A stretch of DNA of 64,000 bases from RUG11551 sp045586185 (GCA_045586185.1 JAZMZV010000015.1:18290-82289), one strand, 5' to 3'. Numbered from the stretch's first letter, positions 8,752 to 20,520 are shown. The notes: a model not told the origin generated them from the sequence alone. Numbers and translations are program-made.

Positions 8752-10836
8752 TTAGTTTATCATAATAACCCCGCTTGATCTCGGGTTCATGTTCATCGGG
8801 ATTTCTTCTGCGCCGAGAATGGTGAGGTAGGGAAATCTGTCCTGGAATAACGCCTGAACCAGAGCGCGAATTTCCGACGACGTAATCAAAACCGGCGGGC
8901 GGCGATTCGTGCGGAGCTGTTCGATTTCAATGGCGAGTTTCTGGTTGAGCTGCGCTCGGAGCGAGGGCGAGATGCCGATTTCCACGTCGTTGTCGACGAT
9001 GCGGCAGTTGTCGCGAATGGCGGTCTGCAGGTCGGGCGAAAGCATAATCGCCAGGATTTCGTTGTCGGAATCGGCGCAGGACGTGCAAATCGTTCTGCCG
9101 AGTTTTTGTCGAACGCGTTCGACCTGTTCAATCAGATTTCCCGACGGGTTACTGCCCAGTACGTCCAAAATCAGTTCCAGCTGACGAATGGGAACGCGCT
9201 GTTTGAGCAGACGCTGTAACACCTGTTCGACGGCGGAAAGCGTCATGACGCTGGGAATCAGCTCGTCGACAACGGCGGGCGACGTCTTGCGAAGTTGGTC
9301 GATTAACGCCTTGGCGGAATCCCGCGTGAGCAGTTCGTCCGCATGCAGAACGCAAAGCTCCTTGAGATGATTGAAGATCAACTCGGACGGTTCGCGAACG
9401 ACGTAGCCTTGATTTTTCGCTTCTTCAATTTGAGACCGGTTAATCCAGTAACCCGGATTTTTGGTTTCCGGCTCCTGGTCGAGCAACCCGGCAACCGTCC
9501 CGTACGCGTCGCCCAAATCGACGGCAAACGCCATGTCCGGATAAATCATCTTTTTGCAGACCGGGACGCCATGTAGATTGATTCGGTATTCGTTGGGTTC
9601 CAGTTCCGGGCAGGAATCTGTAACAGACGTCTTCGGCAGAAGAATCCCCCATTCCCGGGCGAAATACCGGCGCGTTTCTCGAATCGCGTTCAGCAGGGTT
9701 TCCTGGGTAAAGACGCCTGAAAGCCCGCGCCCGAGCTGAATCTCAATCGGGTCGACGGTTAAGAGGTTGTCCACCGCCGACGCCTTTTCCGTCTCTTTCT
9801 TTTTAATAAGAATCTCTTCGCTGCGCCGCTGCTGTTCTTTGTTCCGTTCGTTGAGAATCCACGCCAAGCCGACAAACCCGGTTCCCAGCAGCATGAGCGG
9901 GATTTTGGGAAGCTGCGTCAGCGTGAGGAGGAACAGGAAAACGCCGGTCGCCAACAGCGCGCCGGAATGGGAAAAGACCTGGTGCGACACTTCCTCCGGC
10001 AGCTCGGTCTTTTCGGCGCTTCGCGTCATGAGCATTGCCGCCGCCAGCGAAATGAGCAATGCGGGAAGCTGGCTCACAAGGCCGTCGCCGATGGTCAATC
10101 GGGTAAAGACGTCCAGCGCGTTTGTTACATTCATTCCCTGCGACAGACCAATAACCAGCCCGCCGACAATGTTGACAGCGGTTATGCAAAGCCCGGCAAT
10201 GGCGTCTCCGCGGACGAATTTGCTGGCGCCGTCCATAGCCCCGAAGAAGTCGGACTGCCGCCCCAGCTCCGCGCGGCGGTTTTGGGCGTCCTGCTGGGTT
10301 ATCAGCCCGGAATTGAGGTCAGCGTCGATGGCGGCTTGTTTCCCCGGCAGGGAATCCAGTGCGAATCGTGCGGCGACTTCGCTGATTCGCGACGCCCCTT
10401 TGGTAATCACGAGGAACTGAATCAAGACGAGAATCAGGAATATCACGACGCCGACAACCAGATTGGAGCCGGTCACGAAATTGCTAAAGGCGTTAATCAC
10501 CTGTCCAGCCGCCAGGGCACCGTCTGCCGGAGCGTTGGTAAGAATCAGCCGGGTTGTGGCGATGTTCAATACGAGGCGAAACAGCGTCGTCGCCAGTAGA
10601 ATCGTGGGGAAGACGCTGAATTCCAATGGAGTGCGAATAAACAGCACCGTCGAGAGCATCAATACGGCAAACGCCAGGTTGATTGACAGCAGAAAGTCCA
10701 TCGTCCACGCCGGCAGCGGCGCCAAAAGAACCGCGACCGCCAGGATTATCGAAATCGGCAGGAGCGCAGCGCGGAGGTATCGTCCCCAGGACGAGGACGG
10801 CGAGGATTCGGACGACATCAGGGTAGGCGTTGACAT
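8752..10836 (-). CDS. flhA: FlhA/SctV family export-gate protein
   Basis: FlhA is the large subunit of the flagellar/type III export gate: a membrane domain with about eight helices and a cytosolic ring that receives substrates and chaperones. The 694 residues show the hydrophobic N-terminal half, the FHIPEP-region sequence RISEVAARFALDSLPGKQ at 150-167, and the conserved Asp in RGDAIAG (D211), which corresponds to the proton-relay Asp of other FlhA proteins. The cytosolic C-terminal half is complete. No other flagellar or secretion gene is present in the window. Whether it serves a flagellum or a non-flagellar system cannot be decided here. No clear SD precedes the ATG. Confidence 0.93.
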   Translation of the reverse strand: MSTPTLMSSESSPSSSWGRYLRAALLPISIILAVAVLLAPLPAWTMDFLLSINLAFAVLMLSTVLFIRTPLEFSVFPTILLATTLFRLVLNIATTRLILTNAPADGALAAGQVINAFSNFVTGSNLVVGVVIFLILVLIQFLVITKGASRISEVAARFALDSLPGKQAAIDADLNSGLITQQDAQNRRAELGRQSDFFGAMDGASKFVRGDAIAGLCITAVNIVGGLVIGLSQGMNVTNALDVFTRLTIGDGLVSQLPALLISLAAAMLMTRSAEKTELPEEVSHQVFSHSGALLATGVFLFLLTLTQLPKIPLMLLGTGFVGLAWILNERNKEQQRRSEEILIKKKETEKASAVDNLLTVDPIEIQLGRGLSGVFTQETLLNAIRETRRYFAREWGILLPKTSVTDSCPELEPNEYRINLHGVPVCKKMIYPDMAFAVDLGDAYGTVAGLLDQEPETKNPGYWINRSQIEEAKNQGYVVREPSELIFNHLKELCVLHADELLTRDSAKALIDQLRKTSPAVVDELIPSVMTLSAVEQVLQRLLKQRVPIRQLELILDVLGSNPSGNLIEQVERVRQKLGRTICTSCADSDNEILAIMLSPDLQTAIRDNCRIVDNDVEIGISPSLRAQLNQKLAIEIEQLRTNRRPPVLITSSEIRALVQALFQDRFPYLTILGAEEIPMNMNPRSSGVIMIN

Positions 10837-10960
10837 ATTATCTATTCGCAGGAAACGAGCGCTCGGCGATAAACCAATTACCGCCCCGACGGCTCTGTCA
10901 ACGCTTATAATACTCTTTTTTCGATTTTCTGTCTATATCAATATAGAAAAAACAGGGCAG

Positions 10961-11154
10961 TTAGCACACGGATTCAACGGATGAAACGGATATTCACCGA
11001 TTGATAAACTGTGATTCTATCATAATCGACTAAAAGAGCATTATTCTAATTCTTAATTAGATAAATTAAGAAAGAAGGGAGATTTAGACTGACCGTTAAC
11101 TAATCGGCGCGAATCCGTCCAATCCGTAAAATCCGTGTGCGGATGACCTGCACA
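10961..11154. repeat. palindromic MITE-like element, copy 1
   Basis: Outer inverted arms made of ACGGATT-type nonamers (10961-11003 and 11097-11154) enclose an inner perfect hairpin TTCTTAATT/AATTAAGAA at 11050-11072. The same architecture and arm sequence recur at 43146-43330. It fills most of the gap between flhA and ldhA; no gene is visible from 10837 to 11167. Confidence 0.75.
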
Positions 11155-11167
11155 TAACCAATGGGAA

Positions 11168-12268
11168 TTAATCCGGATTTACGCGAACTCGCAAAGACGC
11201 TGCGGGGCAGCAGCGTTCGCCGGGCGTTTTGCCGGGGCATTGTTTCAGTCCGGAGCAGTTGAGGCAGATGGCGTCTTCCAGTTTGCGTCCTTCGGCGAAC
11301 GCAGCGAGGCTTTCCATGGTCGTCTGAGCGATGTTGGATTCCGCCTCTTGCGTGAAAAACGCCTGATGGGAAGAGATGATAACGTTGGGAAACGTCGTCA
11401 GACGAGCCAGGGCGTCGTCCTGCATGACGTCGCTGGAACGGTCTTCAAAGAAGTAGTCGGTTTCCTCCTCGTAGACGTCCAGGCCGGAGGCGCCGACTTG
11501 CCCGGTTTTTAGCCCGTCGATGAGGGCGGCGGTGTCGATGAGTTTGCCGCGGCTGGTATTGATTATCACGACGCCGGGTTTCATTTCGGAAATGGTCTTC
11601 GCGTTAATCAGATGGACGTTGTCCGGCGTGAGCGGGCAATGGAGCGAAATAATATCGCTGTTCCGGAAAAGCGCATCAAGGTCAACGTACTGGAAATGCA
11701 GCTCGTTCGCCGCTACCGAGTTGGGGTAGAGGTCGTAAGCGAGAACGTTCATTCCGAATCCCTGTAACAGCCCGATAAACACGCGCCCGATCTTGCCGGT
11801 TCCGATAACGCCGATCGTCTTGCCCCGCAGGTCGAACCCCATCAGCCCATTGATGGAAAAGTTGCTTTCTCGAACCCGGTTATAGGCGCGATGAATCTTC
11901 CGATTGAGCGTCATGAGCAGCCCCAGCGTGTACTCCGCAACGGCATAGGGGGAATACTGCGGAACGCGAACGACCGGAATGCCGCGTTCGCAAGCCGCCT
12001 TGAGGTTGACGTTGTTGTACCCGGCGCAGCGCAAAGCGATCATCCGAACCCCGTTTTGGGCGAGGGACTCAATCGTCGGCTCGCTCAAGTCGTCGTTGAC
12101 AAACGCGCAGATGGCGTCGAATCCAGCTGTCAGCGCCGCGGTTTGAGGACGCAGCTTCTCTTCGAAATACGTCAGGTCGAACCCGTACTTTTTATTCTCC
12201 GCGTCGAAAAAACGACGGTCGTACGGCTTTGCGTCAAAAACAGCGACTTTGAAATCCTTGTTAATCAT
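11168..12268 (-). CDS. ldhA: D-lactate dehydrogenase (2-hydroxyacid dehydrogenase family)
   Basis: The enzyme reduces pyruvate to D-lactate with NADH and disposes of fermentative reductant. Over 366 residues it has the D-isomer 2-hydroxyacid dehydrogenase layout: RCAGYNNVNL in the catalytic domain, YAVAEYTLGLLM, the nucleotide-binding GVIGTGKIGRVF near residue 155, INTSRGKLIDT, and the catalytic-His segment SSHQAFFT. The closeness to the LdhA subgroup and the fermentative context argue for D-lactate. A C-terminal extension with five Cys (ICLNCSGLKQCPGKTPGERCC) looks like a small metal or disulfide site. The ATG is immediately preceded by the AGTTGCG heptamer repeat, so there is no Shine-Dalgarno. 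Confidence 0.88.
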   Translation of the reverse strand: MINKDFKVAVFDAKPYDRRFFDAENKKYGFDLTYFEEKLRPQTAALTAGFDAICAFVNDDLSEPTIESLAQNGVRMIALRCAGYNNVNLKAACERGIPVVRVPQYSPYAVAEYTLGLLMTLNRKIHRAYNRVRESNFSINGLMGFDLRGKTIGVIGTGKIGRVFIGLLQGFGMNVLAYDLYPNSVAANELHFQYVDLDALFRNSDIISLHCPLTPDNVHLINAKTISEMKPGVVIINTSRGKLIDTAALIDGLKTGQVGASGLDVYEEETDYFFEDRSSDVMQDDALARLTTFPNVIISSHQAFFTQEAESNIAQTTMESLAAFAEGRKLEDAICLNCSGLKQCPGKTPGERCCPAASLRVRVNPD

Positions 12269-12299
12269 AGTTGCGAGTTGCGAGTAGCGAGTTGCGAGA
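12269..12299. repeat. AGTTGCG heptamer repeat at the ldhA start codon
   Basis: Four units (AGTTGCG, AGTTGCG, AGTAGCG, AGTTGCG) plus a partial unit start at the base next to the ldhA ATG. They therefore form its whole proximal 5' region. Confidence 0.9.
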
Positions 12300-12342
12300 A
12301 ATACTGTATCGGGTAATTATATCAATCCGATAAAGGCGTTAT

Positions 12343-15189
12343 TTACGGCGCGAGTCGGAACGCGTCGGGGTCTGCCGCCAGAGCGGCTTTGAGTATCAGG
12401 ACGCGGTCGCTGGGCTGGCGTTCGTACAGAATAATTGTGTTTTTCCCTTTGGACAGCGGGACCGGACGGTTTGGTCCTGCGCCGTCTCCCCCGAAAACGG
12501 GAGACGCGACGTTGTGCCACGGCTGGTCCGTTCGCTTTGAACCGAGAGAAATAACGTTCTTCTTTTCCTGCCCGTTAACGGACATATATCGCCACGCGGG
12601 GGTCTGATACCCGGTCTTGGCAAAGAGCCAGTATTCGCCATCGGCGGGGACGTTAAACGTAAGCGCGACGCCGCCCGATGGAAGCGTTTTGATTTCGGAA
12701 GCGTAAATCGCGTCTTTGCGCGCCTGCGCTAAAAGCCGGGCGTTTTCGCGGGAATCGACTGTAACGGAAACGACGCGCGAGAACCCGGACGGGGTTCTAA
12801 TCGCAAACGCCGACGTGTATCGCCGCGCCTGTTTGACGCCAGCAGGATTGACGCGAACGGTCAGCGTCTGCCCGGATTTGAGCGTTCCCGACTGCGGCGT
12901 TACCGTAAAGAAATCAGCGGCGCTCGGCTGAACGATTTGGAAGGAGTCGGAATAGCCAGTCCCCTTAACGAGGATTTTTATCTCGGCTTTGTCTGTTACA
13001 GAATCGCTTTTAGCGGACAGTTCAACCGTCTGAACGGACGTGTCAAAGGGAACTGGTCGGAATGGAATCGACTCAACGTCGGCTTTGTCGATCGCGCCGA
13101 TACTGACGCTCGAACGGGCGGCAAAATTCGGGACGGCTTTGCCTTTTCCGAACGCAGGCGAGTTGGTCTTTAGTTGAAAGCGTCCGGAAGATTCGTTGAG
13201 AAACAGCATGTCGTGCGCGTCCCGAGCGATTCCGTGCTGTTCCTGATTGAATTTGCTTTGAACCTCTTGAATATGCTTTGCCGCGTTGTATCCTGTAACC
13301 AAATCGTAATCGAAATCGGACTGCAGCGGCGCGAAGAACTGTCGAGTTGTAACGCTTCCGCCGACGTAGAGGTTGTTGCGGCTAAACGCCTTGAACAGGG
13401 GCGGCTTGCGGTTTGCCAAGGCGTCGTATTCGGACTGCGATCCGCCGGGGCTGGAAATGCCGCCGTATCCGACGACTGTGTTGTTGATAAAGTGTAGACG
13501 CCCCAAGCCCAGGTTTCCAAAGACGTTTTTAATCCCGGCGCCGACCAGGTCGAACTCGTCGCCCGCGTTACAAAAGATGTTGTTATAGTACCACGCGGGA
13601 CCGAGTTTGCACGGGGCGGTACTCACGCCGCACAGGCAGCCCTCCGTTCTGTTATAGAAGAATCGGGCGTTGACCTGACCACCGTCCAGCTCCATGCCGT
13701 CGTCGTTGCCGAACCCGAAGAAATTCCCGCAGACTTCCGCGTCCTGCCAAATCGCGCCGTTGTCTTTTCCGTTGCCTAACCCTTCGGAAACGTCGTTCCA
13801 GCGGTGAGCGTCCGATCCGATAAAGTCGTTGTATCGAACGGCAATGCCTGTCGAATACCCAATGCATAGCGCGTTCGGCCCGGCAGGATGAGAATAGAAC
13901 CAGCTGTTCGCTGTTCCCCGCGGGTCGTGAACCCAGTTGCGCTCGATGAGCAGATTGGACGAGTTCGTTACGTAAATTCCAGCGTCGTTGTTGATACAGC
14001 GTCCGTTTTGCTCGTAATACTTCCCGTCGAGGTCAACGCGCTGCGTTCCGATTCGACCGTAATTAGAGATGTCGCAGTTGAGAATCTGGACGCCGCGGCA
14101 GTTGTCGAGCTGAATTCCGTGACGGCGTCCGCCGAGAATTGTCAAGCCCTCTAAAATGACGAACTCAACGTTAGAAAGATAAACGGCGGATTCTTTATCG
14201 CTCCCGCCGTCGATGACCGCGCCCTGCGCCAAGATGTAACGGATATAGCCGTCTTGAGTTCCCGATTCCGTAATCGTCTGCGGACCGAGCGTTTCGTTCT
14301 CTTTTCCTAAAACCACTGTTTTGGCGACGGGAACGTCAACGGACTTCGTTTTGAATTCCCCTTTGAACTGTCGAACGCCCAGCGGGGATTTAATTGCGAC
14401 TTCGTACTGATATTCCGCGTTCTCTTGAAGATGAACGAACGTTCCTCGAGCGCAGCGCTGACCCGGCACGCAAACCAGCGGGAAGCCCTCCTGCCAGAGC
14501 GGGTTCTGATTGGCTTTTGTTGGCTTGACCCGAAATCGCGTTTTGGACTGAAACTGCGATTCGTCGTCCGGAACGCCAACGTTGACGTTGACGCTGCAAA
14601 CGCGGTATCCGGGCACGACTTCAAATTCCGGCGCGTTTGCGGTTAGCGAAACCGGCTCGTCTTTCTTCTCCGGTTTCGATTTCGGGACGGCTATCTCAAC
14701 GAGCGTTTCCGTTTCAACGAGTTTAATCTCCGTAAAGACGAATTTCTTCCCGACTTGTCCGCGGGTTTCGATTCGCAGCAGGGCTTGAATCGAATCCGCC
14801 TCTCCTGTATTGACCGCCAAGAGCGTGGGAACCGTTTTGTTCCCCTCGGGCGGAAAGCCGTACATGGCAGGTCGGGCGATTTCCTTTTTGTCTTTGAAGA
14901 GCTTGATTTGCAAGCACGCTCTGTGCGGCTCGTCAGCGACAATTTTGGCGCTGAAAAGCAGATTGACGTTCTTCTTCGTCAGCTTGACCGTCTGCCCCAG
15001 TTCCGTTAACCGGCCTGGCGTTTCTTTCAAGACGGTAATCTCGACACCGTCAGGAACGGCTTTGACCGCGGTAGAATCGGAATAATGACGCCAGTTGATT
15101 AACGGCGGCGTCAGAAGCGATGCAGCGTCCTGCGCCTGAAGGGTTGTTACATTCAAAAGAACAAACAGAAGAAAGGGTAATCGTTTCAT
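12343..15189 (-). CDS. secreted right-handed parallel beta-helix protein
   Basis: The 948-residue protein starts MKRLPFLLFVLLNVTTLQAQ, a clear signal peptide. An in-frame extension upstream lies inside the DUF1559 gene and is rejected. The central part (about residues 310-620) has repeated short N/G-rich coils such as GLTILGGRRHGIQLDNCRG and ILNCDISNYGRIG, typical of a parallel beta-helix (pectate-lyase-like) fold. The N-terminal region looks like Ig/fibronectin-type strands, and a C-terminal region is carbohydrate-binding-like. Substrate is unknown; polysaccharide binding or cleavage is likely by family. It starts 2 bases after the DUF1559 stop with no SD, which suggests coupled translation. 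Confidence 0.8.
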   Translation of the reverse strand: MKRLPFLLFVLLNVTTLQAQDAASLLTPPLINWRHYSDSTAVKAVPDGVEITVLKETPGRLTELGQTVKLTKKNVNLLFSAKIVADEPHRACLQIKLFKDKKEIARPAMYGFPPEGNKTVPTLLAVNTGEADSIQALLRIETRGQVGKKFVFTEIKLVETETLVEIAVPKSKPEKKDEPVSLTANAPEFEVVPGYRVCSVNVNVGVPDDESQFQSKTRFRVKPTKANQNPLWQEGFPLVCVPGQRCARGTFVHLQENAEYQYEVAIKSPLGVRQFKGEFKTKSVDVPVAKTVVLGKENETLGPQTITESGTQDGYIRYILAQGAVIDGGSDKESAVYLSNVEFVILEGLTILGGRRHGIQLDNCRGVQILNCDISNYGRIGTQRVDLDGKYYEQNGRCINNDAGIYVTNSSNLLIERNWVHDPRGTANSWFYSHPAGPNALCIGYSTGIAVRYNDFIGSDAHRWNDVSEGLGNGKDNGAIWQDAEVCGNFFGFGNDDGMELDGGQVNARFFYNRTEGCLCGVSTAPCKLGPAWYYNNIFCNAGDEFDLVGAGIKNVFGNLGLGRLHFINNTVVGYGGISSPGGSQSEYDALANRKPPLFKAFSRNNLYVGGSVTTRQFFAPLQSDFDYDLVTGYNAAKHIQEVQSKFNQEQHGIARDAHDMLFLNESSGRFQLKTNSPAFGKGKAVPNFAARSSVSIGAIDKADVESIPFRPVPFDTSVQTVELSAKSDSVTDKAEIKILVKGTGYSDSFQIVQPSAADFFTVTPQSGTLKSGQTLTVRVNPAGVKQARRYTSAFAIRTPSGFSRVVSVTVDSRENARLLAQARKDAIYASEIKTLPSGGVALTFNVPADGEYWLFAKTGYQTPAWRYMSVNGQEKKNVISLGSKRTDQPWHNVASPVFGGDGAGPNRPVPLSKGKNTIILYERQPSDRVLILKAALAADPDAFRLAP

Positions 15190-15191
15190 GG

Positions 15192-16043
15192 TTATAAATC
15201 GTCGTCTGAAATGACTTCGCCGCAGTTGTACGTAAACAGATTGACAAACGTCTCCGGGTTCATGTTGTGAACGTGGAAATGCACGGAGCCGTCTGCGTAA
15301 ACGAAATTGCAGCCGCTCGGATGGAAAGAATACATCTCGTTTGCGTTTTCGCAGTTGATCATTTCTGTTTTGAAACAAACGGTATGGGTGTAGAAATAGG
15401 CGTCAACGTCCGCCCATTTGGATCCGGAAATCGTAGCTTTATTTTGATACTTACCCTCTTTATAGTAGTAGGGGCGACCGGCGTCTTCAAAGAACAAAAA
15501 CGTGCTGGACAAACCGTCTGTAATCTGAGACGATTTGAGAGACAATCCATCTTTCTTTAATACTCCTTCCCAGTTCATTCGTTGAGTAATAACCCCGTCT
15601 TTAACCAGTTGTTTGTAGGCGGAGGAGTCCACCCAGACGTCGGCGGCGTAATCGGCGCAGTAATCGTCTGTCTGAACTGTCGACGGACAGCGATAGGCAG
15701 GAATATTGACTTTGTAGGCGTTAGTATTGGGCGATGTGTTCCAGTTTTTCGTCATATCGAAGGCGTCGTAAACGTTTTGAAGTTCCATGTAGGGAAGAAT
15801 AAACGTCAGACAGTTGTGCTTTGGCGACGTGGTGTGCGACGGTGGGAACCGCTGAAACGCAGATTCGTAGTTAATCATCGCCAATCCGATCTGCTTGAAA
15901 TTGTTAGAGCATTTCAGGCGTCTTGAGGCTTCACGAGCGGACTGGACCGCTGGAATCAGCAGCCCAATTAACACCGCAATTATTGAAATAACTACCAACA
16001 GCTCAACCAGCGTAAAGCCGGAAGTCTTTTTGTCGTTTCCCAT
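15192..16043 (-). CDS. DUF1559 protein with prepilin-type N-terminus
   Basis: The 283-residue protein has a type IV prepilin leader: short basic start, then GFTLVELLVVISIIAVLIG with processing expected between Gly and Phe. Next comes the conserved VQSAREASRRLKCSNNFKQIG helix. The C-terminal YADGSVHFH region matches the H-X9-DG type end of the DUF1559 family. DUF1559 proteins are greatly expanded in planctomycetes and are thought to be pseudopilin-like surface proteins. A good SD (AGGGGG) precedes the ATG. It lies between the prenyltransferase and beta-helix genes in a probable three-gene operon. Confidence 0.9.
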   Translation of the reverse strand: MGNDKKTSGFTLVELLVVISIIAVLIGLLIPAVQSAREASRRLKCSNNFKQIGLAMINYESAFQRFPPSHTTSPKHNCLTFILPYMELQNVYDAFDMTKNWNTSPNTNAYKVNIPAYRCPSTVQTDDYCADYAADVWVDSSAYKQLVKDGVITQRMNWEGVLKKDGLSLKSSQITDGLSSTFLFFEDAGRPYYYKEGKYQNKATISGSKWADVDAYFYTHTVCFKTEMINCENANEMYSFHPSGCNFVYADGSVHFHVHNMNPETFVNLFTYNCGEVISDDDL

Positions 16044-16089
16044 TAAATCCCCCTTATTTCCCTGACCTTGTTATGAATTCACCGAGAAT

Positions 16090-16995
16090 TCATTTCACGT
16101 AAATAAAAATCCCGATAATCGTCGCCAGCCAAAGCAGAACGGAAACGATTAACGGTTTGTCTGACGTTATCGCTTCCACCGCGCCGTCGTACTGACCGCT
16201 GATGGAATCCAAGAAATATCTGTATATACCGAAAAAAACAAACGGAACTGTAATGACTAAACAGCCCGTGTTATGAAGTTCAATAGTACTTGGAGATACT
16301 GTGTAGAGCGTATATGTCAGCAAACTGCACGCGGCGGTTACGCCCAGCAAGACGTTTAAAAACTTAACGGAATAACGCTGCAGCGACGATCGATACTGAG
16401 CGTCGATTCCAGAGACGGAACATTCCATTTGGCGTTTGCCAAATCCCAAAAACATTGCCATCGACAGGGTGGAAATCAAAATCCAATGCGACGGGACAGC
16501 TAACAGAACAGCGCATCCGCCCAGAATTCTCAAAACAAATCCAAACGCGATTGAAACGACGTCAATTATAACCAGTTTTCTAAACAGGAAATCGTAAACG
16601 ACGCTGTTGAGTAAATACGTCAAACCGACGATTGCAAAGTAAAACGCGGGTTTTTGAAAATTGCCCTGAAAGAAGTACAATCCCGTCAGCGCGGCAAACG
16701 GAAGGAGAGTCAAGATTACGCAGAGTACAAGCGCAGTTGGAATCGAAACAGCGCCAGAAGCAATCGGGCGTTTGCATTTTCGCGGGTGCTGGCGGTCGGA
16801 TTCCGCGTCGCAGACGTCATTGAGAATATAAACGGCGCTAGACCATAAACAAAAGCAGACGGTTGCCAATACAGACAGAAGGACTGCCGTCCAGACGTTG
16901 GGCGTCCACAGCGCTCCCGAAAACAGGAGCGGAAACAGCACGAAAACATTTTTAAACCAATGTTTCGGACGCAGCAGCTGAATTACTGTTTGCAT
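16090..16995 (-). CDS. UbiA-type prenyltransferase (decaprenyl-phosphate phosphoribosyltransferase-like)
   Basis: The product is a 301-residue integral membrane protein with 8-9 predicted helices. The first Asp motif is NDVCDAESDRQHPRKCKRPI with RPIASG, the form seen in decaprenyl-phosphate 5-phosphoribose synthase relatives of the UbiA superfamily. These enzymes transfer a phosphoribosyl group to polyprenyl phosphate for cell-envelope glycan building, but other polyprenyl substrates are possible. The N-terminus LLRPKHWFKNVFVLFPLLF is also typical. It ends 46 bases before the DUF1559 gene on the same strand. Confidence 0.8.
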   Translation of the reverse strand: MQTVIQLLRPKHWFKNVFVLFPLLFSGALWTPNVWTAVLLSVLATVCFCLWSSAVYILNDVCDAESDRQHPRKCKRPIASGAVSIPTALVLCVILTLLPFAALTGLYFFQGNFQKPAFYFAIVGLTYLLNSVVYDFLFRKLVIIDVVSIAFGFVLRILGGCAVLLAVPSHWILISTLSMAMFLGFGKRQMECSVSGIDAQYRSSLQRYSVKFLNVLLGVTAACSLLTYTLYTVSPSTIELHNTGCLVITVPFVFFGIYRYFLDSISGQYDGAVEAITSDKPLIVSVLLWLATIIGIFIYVK

Positions 16996-17092
16996 GGCAT
17001 CATGTCAATTGACGAAAGTTTATTTTATACTCTATTATTATTATAAACAAATCGTCATTAAAAACAAGGGGACGGGGGATTTTTCCATCTCC

Positions 17093-17120
17093 TTGACAAT
17101 CCGTGCCAATTCGGTACACT
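17093..17120 (+). promoter_or_regulatory. nfo promoter giving a probably leaderless mRNA
   Basis: TTGACA (17093-17098), a 16-base spacer and TACACT (17115-17120) form a good sigma-70 type promoter. Only seven bases separate the -10 from the ATG at 17128, so transcription should start at or next to the A of the start codon. Confidence 0.65.
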
Positions 17121-17127
17121 GGACGGC

Positions 17128-17973
17128 ATGAATACACGAATTATTGGCTGTCATCTGTCGGTTGCGAAGGGGTTTGCCGCGTTGGGAAAGGACGCTCAGC
17201 AGATCAAGGCGACTACGTTTCAGTTTCATTCCCGAAACCCGCGCGGGGGAGCGGTAAAAAAGCGCACAGACGCCGATATCGCCGCGTACGTTCAGCTGGT
17301 AGAGCAGGGCGTCTCGCCGGTCGCTCACGCGCCGTATACGCTCAACCCGGCGTCGGCGGATGAGGCGGTGCATCAGTTTGCTCTCAAGGCGTTTCAGGAA
17401 GACTGGGCGAATCTGCGCCGGCTGCCGAAATGTCTGTATAACTTCCATCCAGGATGTCATGTAGGGCAGGGCGCTGAAGACGGAATCAAACGGATTATCG
17501 AAACGCTTAATATCGTTCTGAACGAAGAGTCTGAGCAGCAATTAAATGAGCGACAAGACAACCTGATTCTACTGGAAACCATGTCTGGGAAAGGCTCAGA
17601 AATCGGCTGGCGGTTTGAAGAGATTCGCCAGATTATCGACGGCGTCGAGCGGTCTGAACTGATGGGCGTCTGTCTGGATACGTGCCATATCTATTCCGCC
17701 GGATACGACCTGGTCAGCGACCCTGAACGCGTTGTGAAAGAATTTGACGCTGTTATTGGCTTGAACCGTTTGAAGGCGATTCATCTAAACGATTCCATGC
17801 ACCCGCTGGGAAGTCGAAAAGACCGCCACGCCTGTATCGGTCAGGGAACAATCGGCTACGAAGCGCTACGCCGCTTCGTCGACTTGCCGGAGTTAGAGAA
17901 CATCCCCTTAATACTCGAAACGCCCAGCGATTTAGACGGCTGGGCGAATGAGATACGGATGTTTCGGTCGTGA
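17128..17973 (+). CDS. nfo: deoxyribonuclease IV (AP endonuclease)
   Basis: Endonuclease IV cleaves DNA at abasic sites during base-excision repair and needs a trinuclear zinc centre. The 281 residues carry the family motifs: GCHLSVAKG near the start, HAPYTLNPAS, NFHPGCHVG, LLETMSGKGSEIG, GVCLDTCHIYSAGYD, HLNDSMHPLGSRKDRHACIGQG and a final ILETPSD. Together these supply the His, Asp and Glu zinc ligands. Length is normal. No SD is present; the promoter lies just upstream. Its stop is only 9 bases from the stop of the converging rho gene. Confidence 0.95.
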   Translation: MNTRIIGCHLSVAKGFAALGKDAQQIKATTFQFHSRNPRGGAVKKRTDADIAAYVQLVEQGVSPVAHAPYTLNPASADEAVHQFALKAFQEDWANLRRLPKCLYNFHPGCHVGQGAEDGIKRIIETLNIVLNEESEQQLNERQDNLILLETMSGKGSEIGWRFEEIRQIIDGVERSELMGVCLDTCHIYSAGYDLVSDPERVVKEFDAVIGLNRLKAIHLNDSMHPLGSRKDRHACIGQGTIGYEALRRFVDLPELENIPLILETPSDLDGWANEIRMFRS

Positions 17974-17982
17974 GGAGCGTTG

Positions 17983-20271
<2,289 letters not shown>

Positions 20272-20438
20272 GCTAACAAACCTCCAATAAATTATTTGAA
20301 AAGCTGGGAGGGGTTTTAGTCTTTTGAATTAACAGGCAGGATTTATGAATAAATATTCTTTTCTGACTTTTATCAATAATATATAATTATAATCAAAATT
20401 TCAGAAATGAAAAGAGGGGGGGAGGGAGGAGTTGGGGG

Positions 20439-20480
20439 AATTCGGAATTCGGAATTCGTAAGGCGGAATGCGGAAGGACG
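20439..20480. repeat. AATTCGG heptamer repeat
   Basis: Six degenerate units (AATTCGG, AATTCGG, AATTCGT, AAGGCGG, AATGCGG, AAGGACG) run with an exact 7-base period. The family is shared with 5262-5296. It lies upstream of rho. Confidence 0.8.
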
Positions 20481-20520
20481 CAAGCGGGGACGAGGGAGGA
20501 TTGGTTTAATCAAAGATGAG

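Noticed and set aside
15190..15378. N-terminal extension of the beta-helix protein
   Set aside because: It lies inside the DUF1559 gene in another frame and is Arg-rich; a clear signal peptide starts at the ATG 15189.
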